IMG/VR virus record: IMGVR_UViG_3300025154_000087
Coordinates: 1 to 64,000 of that record
DNA from: a virus
Length of the DNA: 64,000 bases
Direction: 5' to 3' (one strand)
The notes beneath the pieces are model-generated. The model worked only from the letters and a program-made list of their open reading frames with translations. It was not told the origin of the DNA and made no database searches. This document shows positions 38,634-48,262 of the stretch, piece by piece. A program made the position numbers and the translations under genes. Position 1 is the first letter of the stretch. Each line of letters starts with the position of its first letter.

Positions 38634-41600
38634 TATGAGTGCTCCTTAAGAGTTTCCACAACAACCCGCTCTATTTTACGTTTCAAATCTGCTGATAACT
38701 GACGGGAAACCTCCTGGTTTCCCTGAATATTAATTGGGACATTTACAGAAATATCACCTTTTGATTGTCTTCGCTCCGAACGGGCATCTGGTTCCAATCG
38801 ACTGAAAGTTTCGAATAACCGTCTATTCTCAATTTTAGATTTCCCTTGATCAGAATTAGTATCCGGTTCTAATCGATTTATAGCTCTGAAGGGTAGTTGA
38901 TTCTCGATTCCGGGTTGAACTTCCTTCTTATTATTTTCTAAATTATTTAAAGCCTCGAGTAATTTTTGTTTATCTTCTTCATTCGACCAAGGGCGACGAT
39001 ATCTAATTAATAAGTTAATTAAGTCCTTTTGTTGACTACCATCTAAAAGGATCCTTTCCCTTTTAGAATTCTCAAAAGATTGTTGTTGATCATCAACCTT
39101 GGATTTCCCCCAGTCAGATTGTTTCGGAGCTTCAAAGGATTGTTGATTACCTTCTTTACTTGGATCGAATAACCGACGAAATTGATTAAACTGCTCAACT
39201 AAAGTATCTTGTTGTTGTTTAGTTAAAACCATCTCATCTCTTTTCAAAATGGTTTTAAATTCCCCCATTTGTAACCCTTCATGAAGCCGGGGAACACCTA
39301 AATGAGAACCTGGAGGTAACTCTCTTTGGAATGTCGGTTTATCCGTTCCTACTAATCCGCCCGAATGACGACCTCCCCAGTTCATGCTGGATGTGTTCGC
39401 TAATCCAGCTCCCGAGGAAGATGTCGAAGCTGTAGAGGTCGAAGCTGTAGAGGTCGAACCACTACCGCTAACTGCTCCAAATATCCCGAGGATCCCCCCG
39501 ATGATACCACTGGTTATACTTCCGCTTCCACTCCCCATGTTCCCGACAACCATTTTCGCAAGAGTACTAGCAATTTCTTGGTTGATAGCTCGGAGGAATG
39601 ATCGGGCATAATCACCTAAGGTTTTTAATTTCCCTTCAAGAAGATCAAAAAAGAAATCAGTGAAGGATGATTGCATAGCCTGGGCAGTTTCTTTCGCTAC
39701 ATCCTGCATTATTTGAGATTGATCACGCCAACTTGCCGTAGCATCTTCCCAACCTTTGGTAAAAGCTCCGAGTGGGGTTTGTAAATCCTCCAAAGCTTCC
39801 TTTTGTTCTTTTAATAAATCGATTTGTTCTTTTAGATCCCCATTCAGTTCTGCTCTTTTAATTTCAATATCCAGGAGTTGGATTTGGATCTCTCTCGATT
39901 TTTGGAATTCATTATTTATATCAGCAATTCCTTGTTGAGCTTGCCCTTTTTTTGTAAGTTCATCTAACTCTAAATTACGTATTTCTATCGCTGATTGTTT
40001 CCTTAAATTGTCAAGTGCTTCTTGTGCTCCGGATACTTTATTAATAGCGGCCTCGATCAATCGTCTACGCTCAATGGATTCTTCATCCATTTGAGCCTGA
40101 AGTTTCGCGGCCTCAATTGGTTTTCCCTGCATTTGTAATAGTTGGATTTCTATTTGTTTATAACTATTTTTAACCTCCTTATTCCCTTGAATAGTTTCAA
40201 CTAACCCTTGATTCCTTGCTTTAGCCAAATCATTTTCAGCTTCGATCACTCCCCGTTTTGCTTCCTCGATTCGTTGCATTGCCTGGAATTCAGCTTGAGC
40301 ATCTTTATCAGCCCGAGGTTGTCCTTCTTTTCCAACGGATGGAGTCAATTTACCAAGAGCTGCTTCCGCTGTAGCTAGTTCTCTCTGTTTTGCCTCTAAA
40401 TTGGTTTGAAGGGCTGATTCTGTTAATTCCTGTTTCTTTTCTAAGTAAGTTGAATAATCGGAAAGCCCTAAATCATAATTACTCTGATTTGCTTCTTGCT
40501 CTAAAGCATTTGAAGCAAGAATGGTCGCCATCTTTCTTTCTTCAGCGGCGTTCAGGTAAGCAATTTGAGCATTAAGAACAGCGTTCCAGTTCTCAGCACG
40601 GCCTTTTGCGTCTTCATCTTTGGGTCTTTCTTCAGGAACAGGTTTAATAATTTTTGCCCGTTCCTCCGCGGCTTTTAATGCTTCTTCTAATCGTTTATTC
40701 CCTGGTGCTTCTTCCAGGGCTTCCTGTATTTCTTTAATTTCTTTTTTGATCTTATCGAATCTTTGTGATTTTCCTAACAGCCCTCCATCATACCACTTCT
40801 TTCCTTCACTCAGTTCTTTTTGTAACTGGGCGATTCTTCTCATCCCTTTTTCTTCTTCACTTAATACTTCTAAAGTAATTTTTCCTGTTTTGGGATCATA
40901 AAATTGTTTTCTCCCAGTTATCATTGCATTAAGTGACTGGACAAAAGCATTATATGATTTAGGAAGACTTCCCAAATTCATATTATAAGTTTCAAGTTCC
41001 TTATTCAGAATTACCAAAGCGCCCGCAGCCATAACATATGGATTTGCACTTACAGCAGCATTAAGTAATAACTGAGCACCTTTTGCAGCAAGTAAGAATC
41101 CTGTTAATTCAACGATAGAACCACCATATTCAGCAACGAACTTTACAGCAATATTTATGTTTTCTCCCCATTCCTTTAAAGTTTTATCATCTAATTGAGC
41201 CTGAAATTCTTTTAATTTAGCAGTTGCTACGTCAACGGCAGTCCCAAAAGCAGGTTGAAAAAGTCTCCCAAGTGCAACCTCAAAATCAGGGATTAATCTT
41301 CCTGTTAAGGTATTGAACTTTTTCATTGGAGAATCCATTGCATCAGAATAGATTCCTAAAAATTTTGGAGTTTGCGCTAAAACAGCATTTGTCCTTGCCT
41401 GTACTTTCTCCTGTTGGGTAAGCAGCTTGACATTTACCCCTAATTGATCAGCAAGTTTTTTATAAGAGGCTTGAAAATCAACATTAATTCCAATCGTTTT
41501 TAGTACCTCGGTTTCGCCTGATTGAATACCATGAATCATTCTTTCAAATGCTTCTGAAGAATTGATATCTGCAATAATTGCGGCACCTTGAGCAATCGTA

Positions 41601-41953
41601 GCCAATTCTGTACTTTTCGTCAAATCAATTTGAGCCAATGCCATTCTTGACATTGTTTCCCGAGCAGCAGTCATGGAAATGCCGGTTTTCCGCAAAGCCA
41701 TTTCATACTTTTCCATCTGACTCGTAGAAAAACCGGCATTATTACCAACACGATTCATTACTATGCCCATAGTGTCAAACCGGGCAGTGGCAAACGTAAC
41801 TGTTTTTACAAAATTAGCAGCTTGCTGAACCGAATATATACTAGCGAATAGAGTAGCGGCACGTCCAGCAAACGACTTGATATCACTCTCGGCTTTATGA
41901 AGTTGTGAAGTATCAGCCTGAATCCTGGTATACATTGAACCTAAATCAATCAT
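38633..41953 (-). CDS. Tail tape measure protein
   Basis: 1106 residues. N-terminal TMP pattern (IQADTSQLHKAESDIKSFA), hydrophobic segments (about 275-310; glycine-rich GIIGGILGIFGAV near 825), and long Gln/Glu-rich coiled coils. Such proteins set tail length at roughly 1.5 angstrom per residue, giving a tail of about 165 nm. The segment near 1000-1080 has three related stretches (NQLPFRAINRLEPD / NRRLFETFSRLEPD). Confidence 0.92.
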   Translation of the reverse strand: MIDLGSMYTRIQADTSQLHKAESDIKSFAGRAATLFASIYSVQQAANFVKTVTFATARFDTMGIVMNRVGNNAGFSTSQMEKYEMALRKTGISMTAARETMSRMALAQIDLTKSTELATIAQGAAIIADINSSEAFERMIHGIQSGETEVLKTIGINVDFQASYKKLADQLGVNVKLLTQQEKVQARTNAVLAQTPKFLGIYSDAMDSPMKKFNTLTGRLIPDFEVALGRLFQPAFGTAVDVATAKLKEFQAQLDDKTLKEWGENINIAVKFVAEYGGSIVELTGFLLAAKGAQLLLNAAVSANPYVMAAGALVILNKELETYNMNLGSLPKSYNAFVQSLNAMITGRKQFYDPKTGKITLEVLSEEEKGMRRIAQLQKELSEGKKWYDGGLLGKSQRFDKIKKEIKEIQEALEEAPGNKRLEEALKAAEERAKIIKPVPEERPKDEDAKGRAENWNAVLNAQIAYLNAAEERKMATILASNALEQEANQSNYDLGLSDYSTYLEKKQELTESALQTNLEAKQRELATAEAALGKLTPSVGKEGQPRADKDAQAEFQAMQRIEEAKRGVIEAENDLAKARNQGLVETIQGNKEVKNSYKQIEIQLLQMQGKPIEAAKLQAQMDEESIERRRLIEAAINKVSGAQEALDNLRKQSAIEIRNLELDELTKKGQAQQGIADINNEFQKSREIQIQLLDIEIKRAELNGDLKEQIDLLKEQKEALEDLQTPLGAFTKGWEDATASWRDQSQIMQDVAKETAQAMQSSFTDFFFDLLEGKLKTLGDYARSFLRAINQEIASTLAKMVVGNMGSGSGSITSGIIGGILGIFGAVSGSGSTSTASTSTASTSSSGAGLANTSSMNWGGRHSGGLVGTDKPTFQRELPPGSHLGVPRLHEGLQMGEFKTILKRDEMVLTKQQQDTLVEQFNQFRRLFDPSKEGNQQSFEAPKQSDWGKSKVDDQQQSFENSKRERILLDGSQQKDLINLLIRYRRPWSNEEDKQKLLEALNNLENNKKEVQPGIENQLPFRAINRLEPDTNSDQGKSKIENRRLFETFSRLEPDARSERRQSKGDISVNVPINIQGNQEVSRQLSADLKRKIERVVVETLKEHS

Positions 41954-42737
41954 TTTCGTTCTCTCCGTGCTTTTGCTTTCCGTTCGGCCCGTTCTGCAAT
42001 CTTCTTTTTCTTTTCTTCGATACGCTTGCTATTATAAGCAATTCCCAACAAAGCCGTCTTTAATTCCTCAGTACTTTGTTTTTTCTTTATCTCTACTTTT
42101 TTTGGTTCTTCCACAGGATTCGGAATGAAGTCTGAAGGTTCCCATAACTTTCTCTTCCCATCATCCCCTTTTATCATTAAATCGGAGAAATTAGCGATTG
42201 TCATGCACAACCAATTTGCTAAATTTCTTTCATGACCAGCCCCGAATGGTTCCAACTTCTCATAAGACATCCACTCAGAGAATTGACTAGAAGTGAGATG
42301 TTGGAACAAATAATCCGGATGAGCGTATCCTAACTCTTTACAAAGTCGGAAAGCGAACCGACGTTCAGGGCTGTTTCTAAGTTTTTTATTTGTTCATCCT
42401 CTTTTTTCTTGGATAAACCGGAAAGATCCCCACCGATATCAGAGATTCTTTCAATTGCCAGGGAGGACTTGGAGAGCAGGTCCGGGATATCAATCTCCGA
42501 GAATAGGGGTTTCCCTGTTTCCGGATCAACGACCGTTGCGATTAAGACTCTGACCCTCATTCCCCCGACATTCCCTTTTTCAACGAGCCACTTATCGTAC
42601 TCGGCGCGGGCTTCTCCGGTCATTTCCTGGACACAAACGGCTCCTCCCCATTCAGGGACATCAACCATCTGTCTTTTCAGCTCGGTAACTCGGAGGATAT
42701 CTTTTTTTGTCAGTACTTTCATTGGTTGGGTTTCCAT
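41950..42737 (-). CDS. Tail assembly chaperone long form by -1 frameshift
   Basis: Reading 42737 to the slippery A-AAA-AAC at 42387-42381 and then shifting -1 gives 119 + 143 = 262 residues. The shifted part is open from just after a TGA near 42398 and reads LRNSPERRFAFRLCKELGYA, HPDYLFQHLTSSQFSEW, YEKLEPFG, which is the gpT/DUF4035-type extension seen in lambda-like gpGT. It has no good start codon of its own. It ends in a Lys/Arg-rich tail and overlaps the tape measure start by four bases. Confidence 0.85.
42330..42737 (-). CDS. Tail assembly chaperone short form (gpG-like)
   Basis: 135 residues. KKDILRVTELKRQMVDVPEWGG at the N-terminus matches the common tail chaperone with a VPEWGG motif, followed by an acidic helical C-terminus. 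It lies between tail tube and tape measure genes, as in lambda-like tails. It is the product made when ribosomes do not shift at codons 118-119. Confidence 0.85.
   Translation of the reverse strand: METQPMKVLTKKDILRVTELKRQMVDVPEWGGAVCVQEMTGEARAEYDKWLVEKGNVGGMRVRVLIATVVDPETGKPLFSEIDIPDLLSKSSLAIERISDIGGDLSGLSKKKEDEQIKNLETALNVGSLSDFVKS
42345..42387 (-). promoter_or_regulatory. Frameshift signal: A-AAA-AAC plus downstream hairpin
   Basis: The heptamer at 42387-42381 is in the correct phase (ATA AAA AAC in frame 0). A GTCGG-TTCGCTTT-CCGAC hairpin lies 18 bases downstream (42345-42362). The spacing is longer than ideal, so the hairpin may be only a weak stimulator. Confidence 0.82.
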
Positions 42738-42784
42738 TTGTTTTCTCCACTAATTGGTTTTATGTACTGCTGGTTAGATAAAGA

Positions 42785-43207
42785 TTAAGAGGTAATCGTC
42801 ACGGGACCACTGATTTTAATCGTTGCCGGCGCCGTGATTTTATTATCCAGGGGGATACCAAGTCCCAAGTTGACAACAAGCCCTGAGAACTCAAGGGTCG
42901 TATTCCCGGTATCGGGGAGAACAATCTGGTAGTCGACTTTGGTATCGATCTCGAAGTCATCATTCATATCAAGGTATCCATCCCGAGTATAGTTCATTTC
43001 GAGAACCACCTGACCACCATCCCGGAAAGCAGCGATAAATTCCCGGTATCCACCGGTACTTCCAAGATGAGTAACGTCAATTACGGCCCGACTTTTATCT
43101 GGGCCCTGAACGCTGTTGATTTCTGCAATTGCATTAAATGTCGGGCTGCTTTCCATGTCCGACCGCTTGAAAATTGTCCCTACACCACTGATTGCATCTG
43201 ATGCCAT
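42785..43207 (-). CDS. Major tail tube protein
   Basis: 140 residues. Beta-rich protein with the siphovirus tube pattern: GTIFKRSD near 10, a central VIDVTHLGSTGGYREFIAAFRDGG, and a C-terminal NTTLEFSGLVVNLG. It polymerises around the tape measure protein. Position directly upstream of the chaperone pair supports the call. Confidence 0.85.
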   Translation of the reverse strand: MASDAISGVGTIFKRSDMESSPTFNAIAEINSVQGPDKSRAVIDVTHLGSTGGYREFIAAFRDGGQVVLEMNYTRDGYLDMNDDFEIDTKVDYQIVLPDTGNTTLEFSGLVVNLGLGIPLDNKITAPATIKISGPVTITS

Positions 43208-43236
43208 TTCGAACTCTCCTCTTTATTAGGATTTTA

Positions 43237-43641
43237 TCATGTGCGCATTGCGCTTAGCGTACAACTGAATATTGGTCTACCCTTTGCATCATCCCCGACA
43301 TGGGCTATGTCACCCGTTTTCCTAACTTGGATATAGCGGGTACTGTTAATAGTTTCGTTTGTTAATTCATGGAACAGATTACAGATGGTTTCAATTTCCA
43401 AATAGGCTGAATTATATCCTCCAGCAATACCCCTCGTCAGAACTTGAATGGAGGGTCGTCTAATATCATTGGGATCAGGGGTCATTCCGGGCGATTCAAA
43501 TAGACAAGTACAAATACCAGAGGAAGAATCAGGAAGAATCCCAACGAATAAGTTAGTCCCCAAAGTAAAATCTATCTCGGCGGAGGATAATTCTGAATAA
43601 GCCAATAAATAATCTTTAAAGTCAATTGATGCTGGATTCAT
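43237..43641 (-). CDS. Tail terminator / minor capsid-like protein
   Basis: 134 residues. GICTCLFESPG and RRPSIQVLTRG match the small neck/tail terminator proteins that include the phage minor capsid protein group. The start at 43641 overlaps the upstream stop (ATGA). It probably caps the tail tube. Confidence 0.68.
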   Translation of the reverse strand: MNPASIDFKDYLLAYSELSSAEIDFTLGTNLFVGILPDSSSGICTCLFESPGMTPDPNDIRRPSIQVLTRGIAGGYNSAYLEIETICNLFHELTNETINSTRYIQVRKTGDIAHVGDDAKGRPIFSCTLSAMRT

Positions 43642-44153
43642 TTTATTTTTGCCCACTTAATCAATATTTGGAGTATCCTGCTTTTGTTCTTCATCAAAGA
43701 TTTCAAAAGGAACTTATTTCCTCCACCTTGCCAGAATGTTCCTCTTTTCTTATTCCCTTTTCTTGCTGGGCGAGGTTCCCCCGCATGAATCATAGGCATT
43801 TCATGAACCCAAAAGGCATACCGGGCTGTATACCCCACAATTGCATTATACTGATTTTTCCCCGTATTTACAATACCTTTTGCTTCTGAAATTCCTTTAG
43901 AATGATCAGATTGAGCTTGACCGGCTTCTGGTCCCTTAAAACTTGGGCTTTGATTGTCAGCAGGATTATCGGTTATCATAATGAAAGCACTTGATCGAAG
44001 ATTCCCATAATCGACAGGAGTTCCCCGAACCGAATCAGCTTTCACAACCAAAGCGGCCTCTGTTAATCCCTCTTTTGTATGAAGTTCAATATCAGCGATA
44101 GTTTTATTTAATCGTTTCAGAACTTCATTTAATCCTTCTAGTTGGGGGCTCAT
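43638..44153 (-). CDS. HK97 gp10-like neck protein
   Basis: 171 residues. LNKTIADIELHTKEGLTEAA, then TPVDYGNLRSSAF near 46 and YAFWVHEMP near 112, match the HK97-gp10_like family involved in head-tail joining. Confidence 0.8.
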   Translation of the reverse strand: MSPQLEGLNEVLKRLNKTIADIELHTKEGLTEAALVVKADSVRGTPVDYGNLRSSAFIMITDNPADNQSPSFKGPEAGQAQSDHSKGISEAKGIVNTGKNQYNAIVGYTARYAFWVHEMPMIHAGEPRPARKGNKKRGTFWQGGGNKFLLKSLMKNKSRILQILIKWAKIK

Positions 44154-44509
44154 ACCAAATAGACCTTTCTCAAGAATTGAGTAGCGGATATAGTAGGGAT
44201 CTTCTCGAATAATTTGATTGTTAAAGCATTGACAGTGCTGGGGAGGTTATCACTTTCCAAGTCGATCAAGGATCCTAAAAACATCCGACCATTAATATCA
44301 AAGTCCGATTCGGCTAAAACAAAAGAATTTGAAAGAAGTTCCTCCACTCCATTTTGAGTATTGGATTCGGAAGAAAAGAATCTTTCCTGTTTATCAGTCC
44401 ATCTTACTTTGACTTCTTCCGGATCATCGTAAGTATACCCGCCTAATCCATCAGGAACAGGATTTGCCCAATAAACGGCTGTTTGATTTAGGAATTTTTG
44501 AAGATTCAT
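44150..44509 (-). CDS. Head-tail joining protein
   Basis: 119 residues. QTAVYWANPVPDGLGGYTYDD followed by EVKVRW is the usual start of head closure proteins (SPP1 gp16-like). It overlaps both neighbours. Confidence 0.72.
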   Translation of the reverse strand: MNLQKFLNQTAVYWANPVPDGLGGYTYDDPEEVKVRWTDKQERFFSSESNTQNGVEELLSNSFVLAESDFDINGRMFLGSLIDLESDNLPSTVNALTIKLFEKIPTISATQFLRKVYLV

Positions 44510-44883
44510 TAGTCATGCCATCCAATAACTGAGAAGGAACCTGATCGAATTACCCCATTTTTCGCCAATACCCCCAGCGTTCCGCTGGTGTCGAGCAATA
44601 TGGCCGTCTGTCCATAAGATGTTCCATTCAATCCCATCCCCCACTGACCTTGATATGATTCGGAGAGGACATCAACTCCTACTGACTTCGTTCGAGGATC
44701 CCGCAAGGAAAGGATATGGGCTGAAACATACTTCTCAATCTCTTTTAAAGTTGCATCAGATAGACCTTTCCCTGTAAGATACCCAGTTACAAGTAAATTC
44801 GCTGTTGTAATGAAGACATCTATTTCTGTTAAAGAAGTCTCAATAATCTCAAGAACTTCATCGCTTGTAACTCGATTTGCCAT
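44509..44883 (-). CDS. Head-tail connector protein
   Basis: 124 residues. A helical N-terminus (VTSDEVLEIIETSLTEIDVF) and a central YVSAHILSLRDPRT helix match phage connector (gp6-like) proteins that dock on the portal. Confidence 0.72.
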   Translation of the reverse strand: MANRVTSDEVLEIIETSLTEIDVFITTANLLVTGYLTGKGLSDATLKEIEKYVSAHILSLRDPRTKSVGVDVLSESYQGQWGMGLNGTSYGQTAILLDTSGTLGVLAKNGVIRSGSFSVIGWHD

Positions 44884-44894
44884 TTCGAAACCTC

Positions 44895-45566
44895 TTATAA
44901 TTTAGCGTAAAGGGCAGGATCAATGAAGGAACGACACAATTTCTCCTCCCATGGTAATCCTAAAAACCCCATCATTTCCTTAGCAGTTGAGAAATCCCCT
45001 TTGACGATTTCAGAAGGCCAGAATTCAAAAATGCTTAATTCAGCCATATGCATCTCAGCGAATCTCTTTTTATGCTCCTGTACCCAATTCAGCCAACCCT
45101 GTTCATCTCGGAAGGCTCGCATAAAACGGGTCTTTAAACAACTCCTAGCGATGTCCTTATCTTCCCGTCGAACAATGATCCATTTAGCAGCAGGAAAGGC
45201 CTTGTGCCATAAATACCAAACAAGGCAGCATTTCGCTCCTTTGTAGAACCAAGGACCATCTTTATATCCTTGTCTGATCATGGATTCCGTGATTAACTTC
45301 CGCCAGGTCTCAATCTGTTTCGGGGAGACCTCAAAAATCTGCCGATTGTTGGGTAAAGGGTTTTGTCCCAAGGGATCAACCCCAATCTTCTTCAAATAGG
45401 GTTTTACGATCTCCTGTCTAATCTCCCTATTTTCGAACATCCCTTTCTCATTGAACTGATTGGGACCGAACATATCTCCGCCAAATGCTCCACAGATATT
45501 AATCATTCCCGCAGTCATTGAAGTTCCTGAACGAGCCGCACCAGTAATAATAATCGGATCAAACAT
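44895..45566 (-). CDS. Sulfotransferase family protein
   Basis: 223 residues. The 5'-phosphosulfate loop ITGAARSGTSM (about 6-16) and the 3'-phosphate motif IIVRREDKDIARSC (about 129-142) are both present, so it should bind PAPS. It would transfer sulfate to a sugar or other hydroxyl. It sits immediately downstream of a two-domain glycosyltransferase, so a glycan acceptor is likely. Phage sulfotransferases are uncommon. Confidence 0.82.
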   Translation of the reverse strand: MFDPIIITGAARSGTSMTAGMINICGAFGGDMFGPNQFNEKGMFENREIRQEIVKPYLKKIGVDPLGQNPLPNNRQIFEVSPKQIETWRKLITESMIRQGYKDGPWFYKGAKCCLVWYLWHKAFPAAKWIIVRREDKDIARSCLKTRFMRAFRDEQGWLNWVQEHKKRFAEMHMAELSIFEFWPSEIVKGDFSTAKEMMGFLGLPWEEKLCRSFIDPALYAKL

Positions 45567-45567
45567 T

Positions 45568-47109
45568 TTATTCTCCTATCCAGAATTTTTTCACCCATGT
45601 ATCTTTTACTTCATGAGGGCGAGGGTTGCCATGAAATCGAACAATCGAGGAACCAGGTGGTAATCCTGACTTACAGTCCCTTTTATATGATAAAACAGCT
45701 CCAGGAATAACATCCTCCCAGAACTGGACTTTTCTATTTCCTAAGATTTTCCTGAAATATAACCGTTCGGATCCTTTCGTTTCAGACTCGATACTGCTTC
45801 GATTCTTCAATAAAGGATCCCATAATAGTCTTTCCACTTCAGAAGTTGAATTAAATCCTATGATGCTTCCACCGATACAACTGGGTTTATATACGGCCTG
45901 ACAAGTAATAAGGGCTTTTCTGTTTTTGAAAGTTGCTTTAATTAATGGGTCTAAGTTTCCGGTGATTACGGTATCTAAATCGAAACAGATAGAATAACCT
46001 TCCAGTTCTGCCTCTTTTGAGTACATGAACATTTTTTTCAGATTCCATTTCAGATCAACCGGAACCCTTAAAGCCCTTGTCTCAATATTTTCTATTTGGA
46101 GGCTTTCTTTATCCGTGAACAAAATGATTTTATATCTTTGATTTGGGGATACATTATTCGAAATAGCTTTCGCCAATCTTTTAATATAAGTAACTCCAAG
46201 TTTTTCGTTATCATTAGGCCATTCTCCCCACCAATACAGAATAAAATTAATGGACCTCTCTACTGCAATTTTGGGAATTTTAACTGTTTCTTTTTTGGTA
46301 TTTATTCCCAACCTTTTTAACTGTCTATTTGCTGCTACTCTTTCTCTTCTGAGTAAATCCTCTTCTGTATGCCTTCGATATCGATCAACCCCCGTACCCG
46401 CGAGGGAGTAATGGTCAGCGATCCACGGGAACTCCCGCAAGATCCCAATACTATCAGGGAGAAATTTTCCATTAAAGAACAAGATACAAGCATTTTCAGG
46501 GACTTTATCATGGATGGATATATCAGGGATAAAATTATAAATCCCCTCAGTTTGTCCAATAGTCTTTCCATCCTGGATCATCTTTGCAATCTGTTTTTGA
46601 TCCGTTCCCCCTAAGTACTGATTATGCCTATTAACGGTAAAGGATCCGGGCCGAAAGTGCTCATAAACTTCGGGATGGCTTCCGGCTTTCAGCATGAACA
46701 TACTCCCACAATAAGGGGTAACTCGCTTACTAATCCGAGACCTTTCAGGAGCCCAAATCAGGAAGTTTTCCTGTCGGGTTAAGAGATGGTCAATATTACC
46801 AATGATTACACAATCCAGATCAATCGACCAAAATCTTTCTCCAAATAAAGCAAAGTCTTTTTTAAAACAGACAAGTCGGACAAAACAACCACCTTTACTT
46901 CGAAACTCCTCCCATAAGGGGATAATCTCGACCTCAGGAATTATCCCTGCCGGATCATCAGTAACGCAGATAAACCGGAAAGGAACCGTAACATTCTTAA
47001 GAATCATTTCATATAAAGCATTGACATGCTTCGAACTATATTTCTGATTCTTCTTTGTCGTTGGGACTCCGTCTATAGGATCCCATTTCCAACAGACAAT
47101 GCTTATCAT
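45568..47109 (-). CDS. Two-domain glycosyltransferase
   Basis: 513 residues. Each half has a nucleotide-sugar DxD in a GT-A context: SIDLDCVIIGNID near 97 and CFDLDTVITGNLDPL near 368. The halves share a pattern with GT8-like enzymes, which suggests internal duplication. It probably adds two sugars or is a polymerase-type transferase. The start at 47109 overlaps the previous stop; a TTG at 47130 is rejected. Confidence 0.78.
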   Translation of the reverse strand: MISIVCWKWDPIDGVPTTKKNQKYSSKHVNALYEMILKNVTVPFRFICVTDDPAGIIPEVEIIPLWEEFRSKGGCFVRLVCFKKDFALFGERFWSIDLDCVIIGNIDHLLTRQENFLIWAPERSRISKRVTPYCGSMFMLKAGSHPEVYEHFRPGSFTVNRHNQYLGGTDQKQIAKMIQDGKTIGQTEGIYNFIPDISIHDKVPENACILFFNGKFLPDSIGILREFPWIADHYSLAGTGVDRYRRHTEEDLLRRERVAANRQLKRLGINTKKETVKIPKIAVERSINFILYWWGEWPNDNEKLGVTYIKRLAKAISNNVSPNQRYKIILFTDKESLQIENIETRALRVPVDLKWNLKKMFMYSKEAELEGYSICFDLDTVITGNLDPLIKATFKNRKALITCQAVYKPSCIGGSIIGFNSTSEVERLLWDPLLKNRSSIESETKGSERLYFRKILGNRKVQFWEDVIPGAVLSYKRDCKSGLPPGSSIVRFHGNPRPHEVKDTWVKKFWIGE

Positions 47110-47711
47110 TTGGTATTCCGGAGTATACAATTAAACCATTTAGTATCTGACCATTGCTTCTTCAACTCGAAGCCGTGGGAAATGAGTTCATCAATTATAT
47201 CCTGAGAAGTGTCCCAAAACATTGAATCATAAGCTCTAGAGGCCATTCGGTCTTCGATGCTTCCGACTACAGTACAAAGGGCCATTTTCTTCATTACCAT
47301 GAAATAAAATATCCCACTTGGTTTCAAAACACTTTTTAATTCCTGACATAAAGCAGGAAGGTCATAGCAATGGTCGAGAGAATTGCAAAAAGCATTATCA
47401 AAAGTACTGACTCCTAAAAGCAATTTATGCCAATCTCCCTTAACAACCAAATCGCCAACCGGATGAAGATCAACTCCTAATGAGTTTTTAAACCCTAATT
47501 TTCTTGCGGCTACTACTTCACAGCCCGTTCTTGCACCTAAGCACAATATACTTCCTTTATTCAAATCGGATTTTACTTTGGAAAAGATCGATTCAAATTT
47601 AGAAATTCGTTGGGGATTTTTCTCTTTTATTTTGTCCAAACTAAAAGAGATTTTCCCCCCTTGTTTCTCAATATAAGCTTGATAATCCTTGAACTTTTTG
47701 TACTGGATCAT
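47106..47711 (-). CDS. SAM-dependent methyltransferase
   Basis: 201 residues. Motif I is ILCLGARTGCEVVAARKLGF near 55-74, motif II is GVDLHP near 79, and motif IV is FDNAFCNSLDHCYD near 105. This is a class I Rossmann methyltransferase resembling those in sugar biosynthesis clusters. The substrate is unknown; the setting suggests sugar O-methylation. Confidence 0.78.
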   Translation of the reverse strand: MIQYKKFKDYQAYIEKQGGKISFSLDKIKEKNPQRISKFESIFSKVKSDLNKGSILCLGARTGCEVVAARKLGFKNSLGVDLHPVGDLVVKGDWHKLLLGVSTFDNAFCNSLDHCYDLPALCQELKSVLKPSGIFYFMVMKKMALCTVVGSIEDRMASRAYDSMFWDTSQDIIDELISHGFELKKQWSDTKWFNCILRNTK

Positions 47712-48015
47712 TTTTCTCTTCCTTTATCCTCATTTTATATTTAACGATCCCTAAATGCATCCTCTTCCCACTCTTATAAATAGCATCCAATTGCTTCAGG
47801 ATCTCATCTTTAGTTTCTTGATCCATTACCGGGTGATTGTTTATAAAATTAGCAAGGATGATATTTTGGACACAGATTTTATTGATTAAATTCGGTTCAA
47901 GGAACTTGGGAAGAACAGGCAAAAGCTTTCCGTCTTCATCAAAGATACTTGTCTTATAGGGATCGAGTACAGGGTTAATATCCTTCACGCCAACCACCAC
48001 CCTTTCCAGAAGCAT
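47668..48015 (-). CDS. Small helical protein, paralogue of the 47975 product
   Basis: 115 residues. The C-terminal half (ICVQNIILANFINNHP, LDAIYKSGKRMHLGIVKY) aligns with the neighbour at 47975 (ICGEHIVLANLVDELI, IDIVYDMGKRMGMKLVEY). Function unknown. It overlaps both neighbours. Confidence 0.6.
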   Translation of the reverse strand: MLLERVVVGVKDINPVLDPYKTSIFDEDGKLLPVLPKFLEPNLINKICVQNIILANFINNHPVMDQETKDEILKQLDAIYKSGKRMHLGIVKYKMRIKEEKNDPVQKVQGLSSLY

Positions 48016-48262
48016 TATGATATTCTACGAGTTTCATTCCCATCCGTTTACCCATATCGTAAACGATATCAATCTTTTCGAGCAAACGTCTTCTAATCTC
48101 TGGATTATCAGTAATTAATTCATCAACCAAATTGGCCAGAACAATATGCTCTCCACAGATAGTCGGGGTATGACCTTCTTCAAGATATGTAGCTTTAATT
48201 CTAGCTACAGAACCATTATCCGGATTATAAAGCGAGTATTTCTTATGAGGATTCTTTTTCAT
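47975..48262 (-). CDS. Small helical protein, paralogue of the 47668 product
   Basis: 95 residues; see the shared GKRM motif with the 47668 protein. The N-terminus is basic (MKKNPHKKY). Tandem duplication within the glycan cassette. Confidence 0.6.
   Translation of the reverse strand: MKKNPHKKYSLYNPDNGSVARIKATYLEEGHTPTICGEHIVLANLVDELITDNPEIRRRLLEKIDIVYDMGKRMGMKLVEYHNASGKGGGWREGY

Noticed and set aside
41950-42309. Separate 119-residue gene from a TTG at 42309.
   Set aside because: The TTG lacks a ribosome site, and the homologous family extends upstream (RFAFRL, HPDYLF) to the slippery heptamer, so it is the frameshift extension of the 42737 gene.
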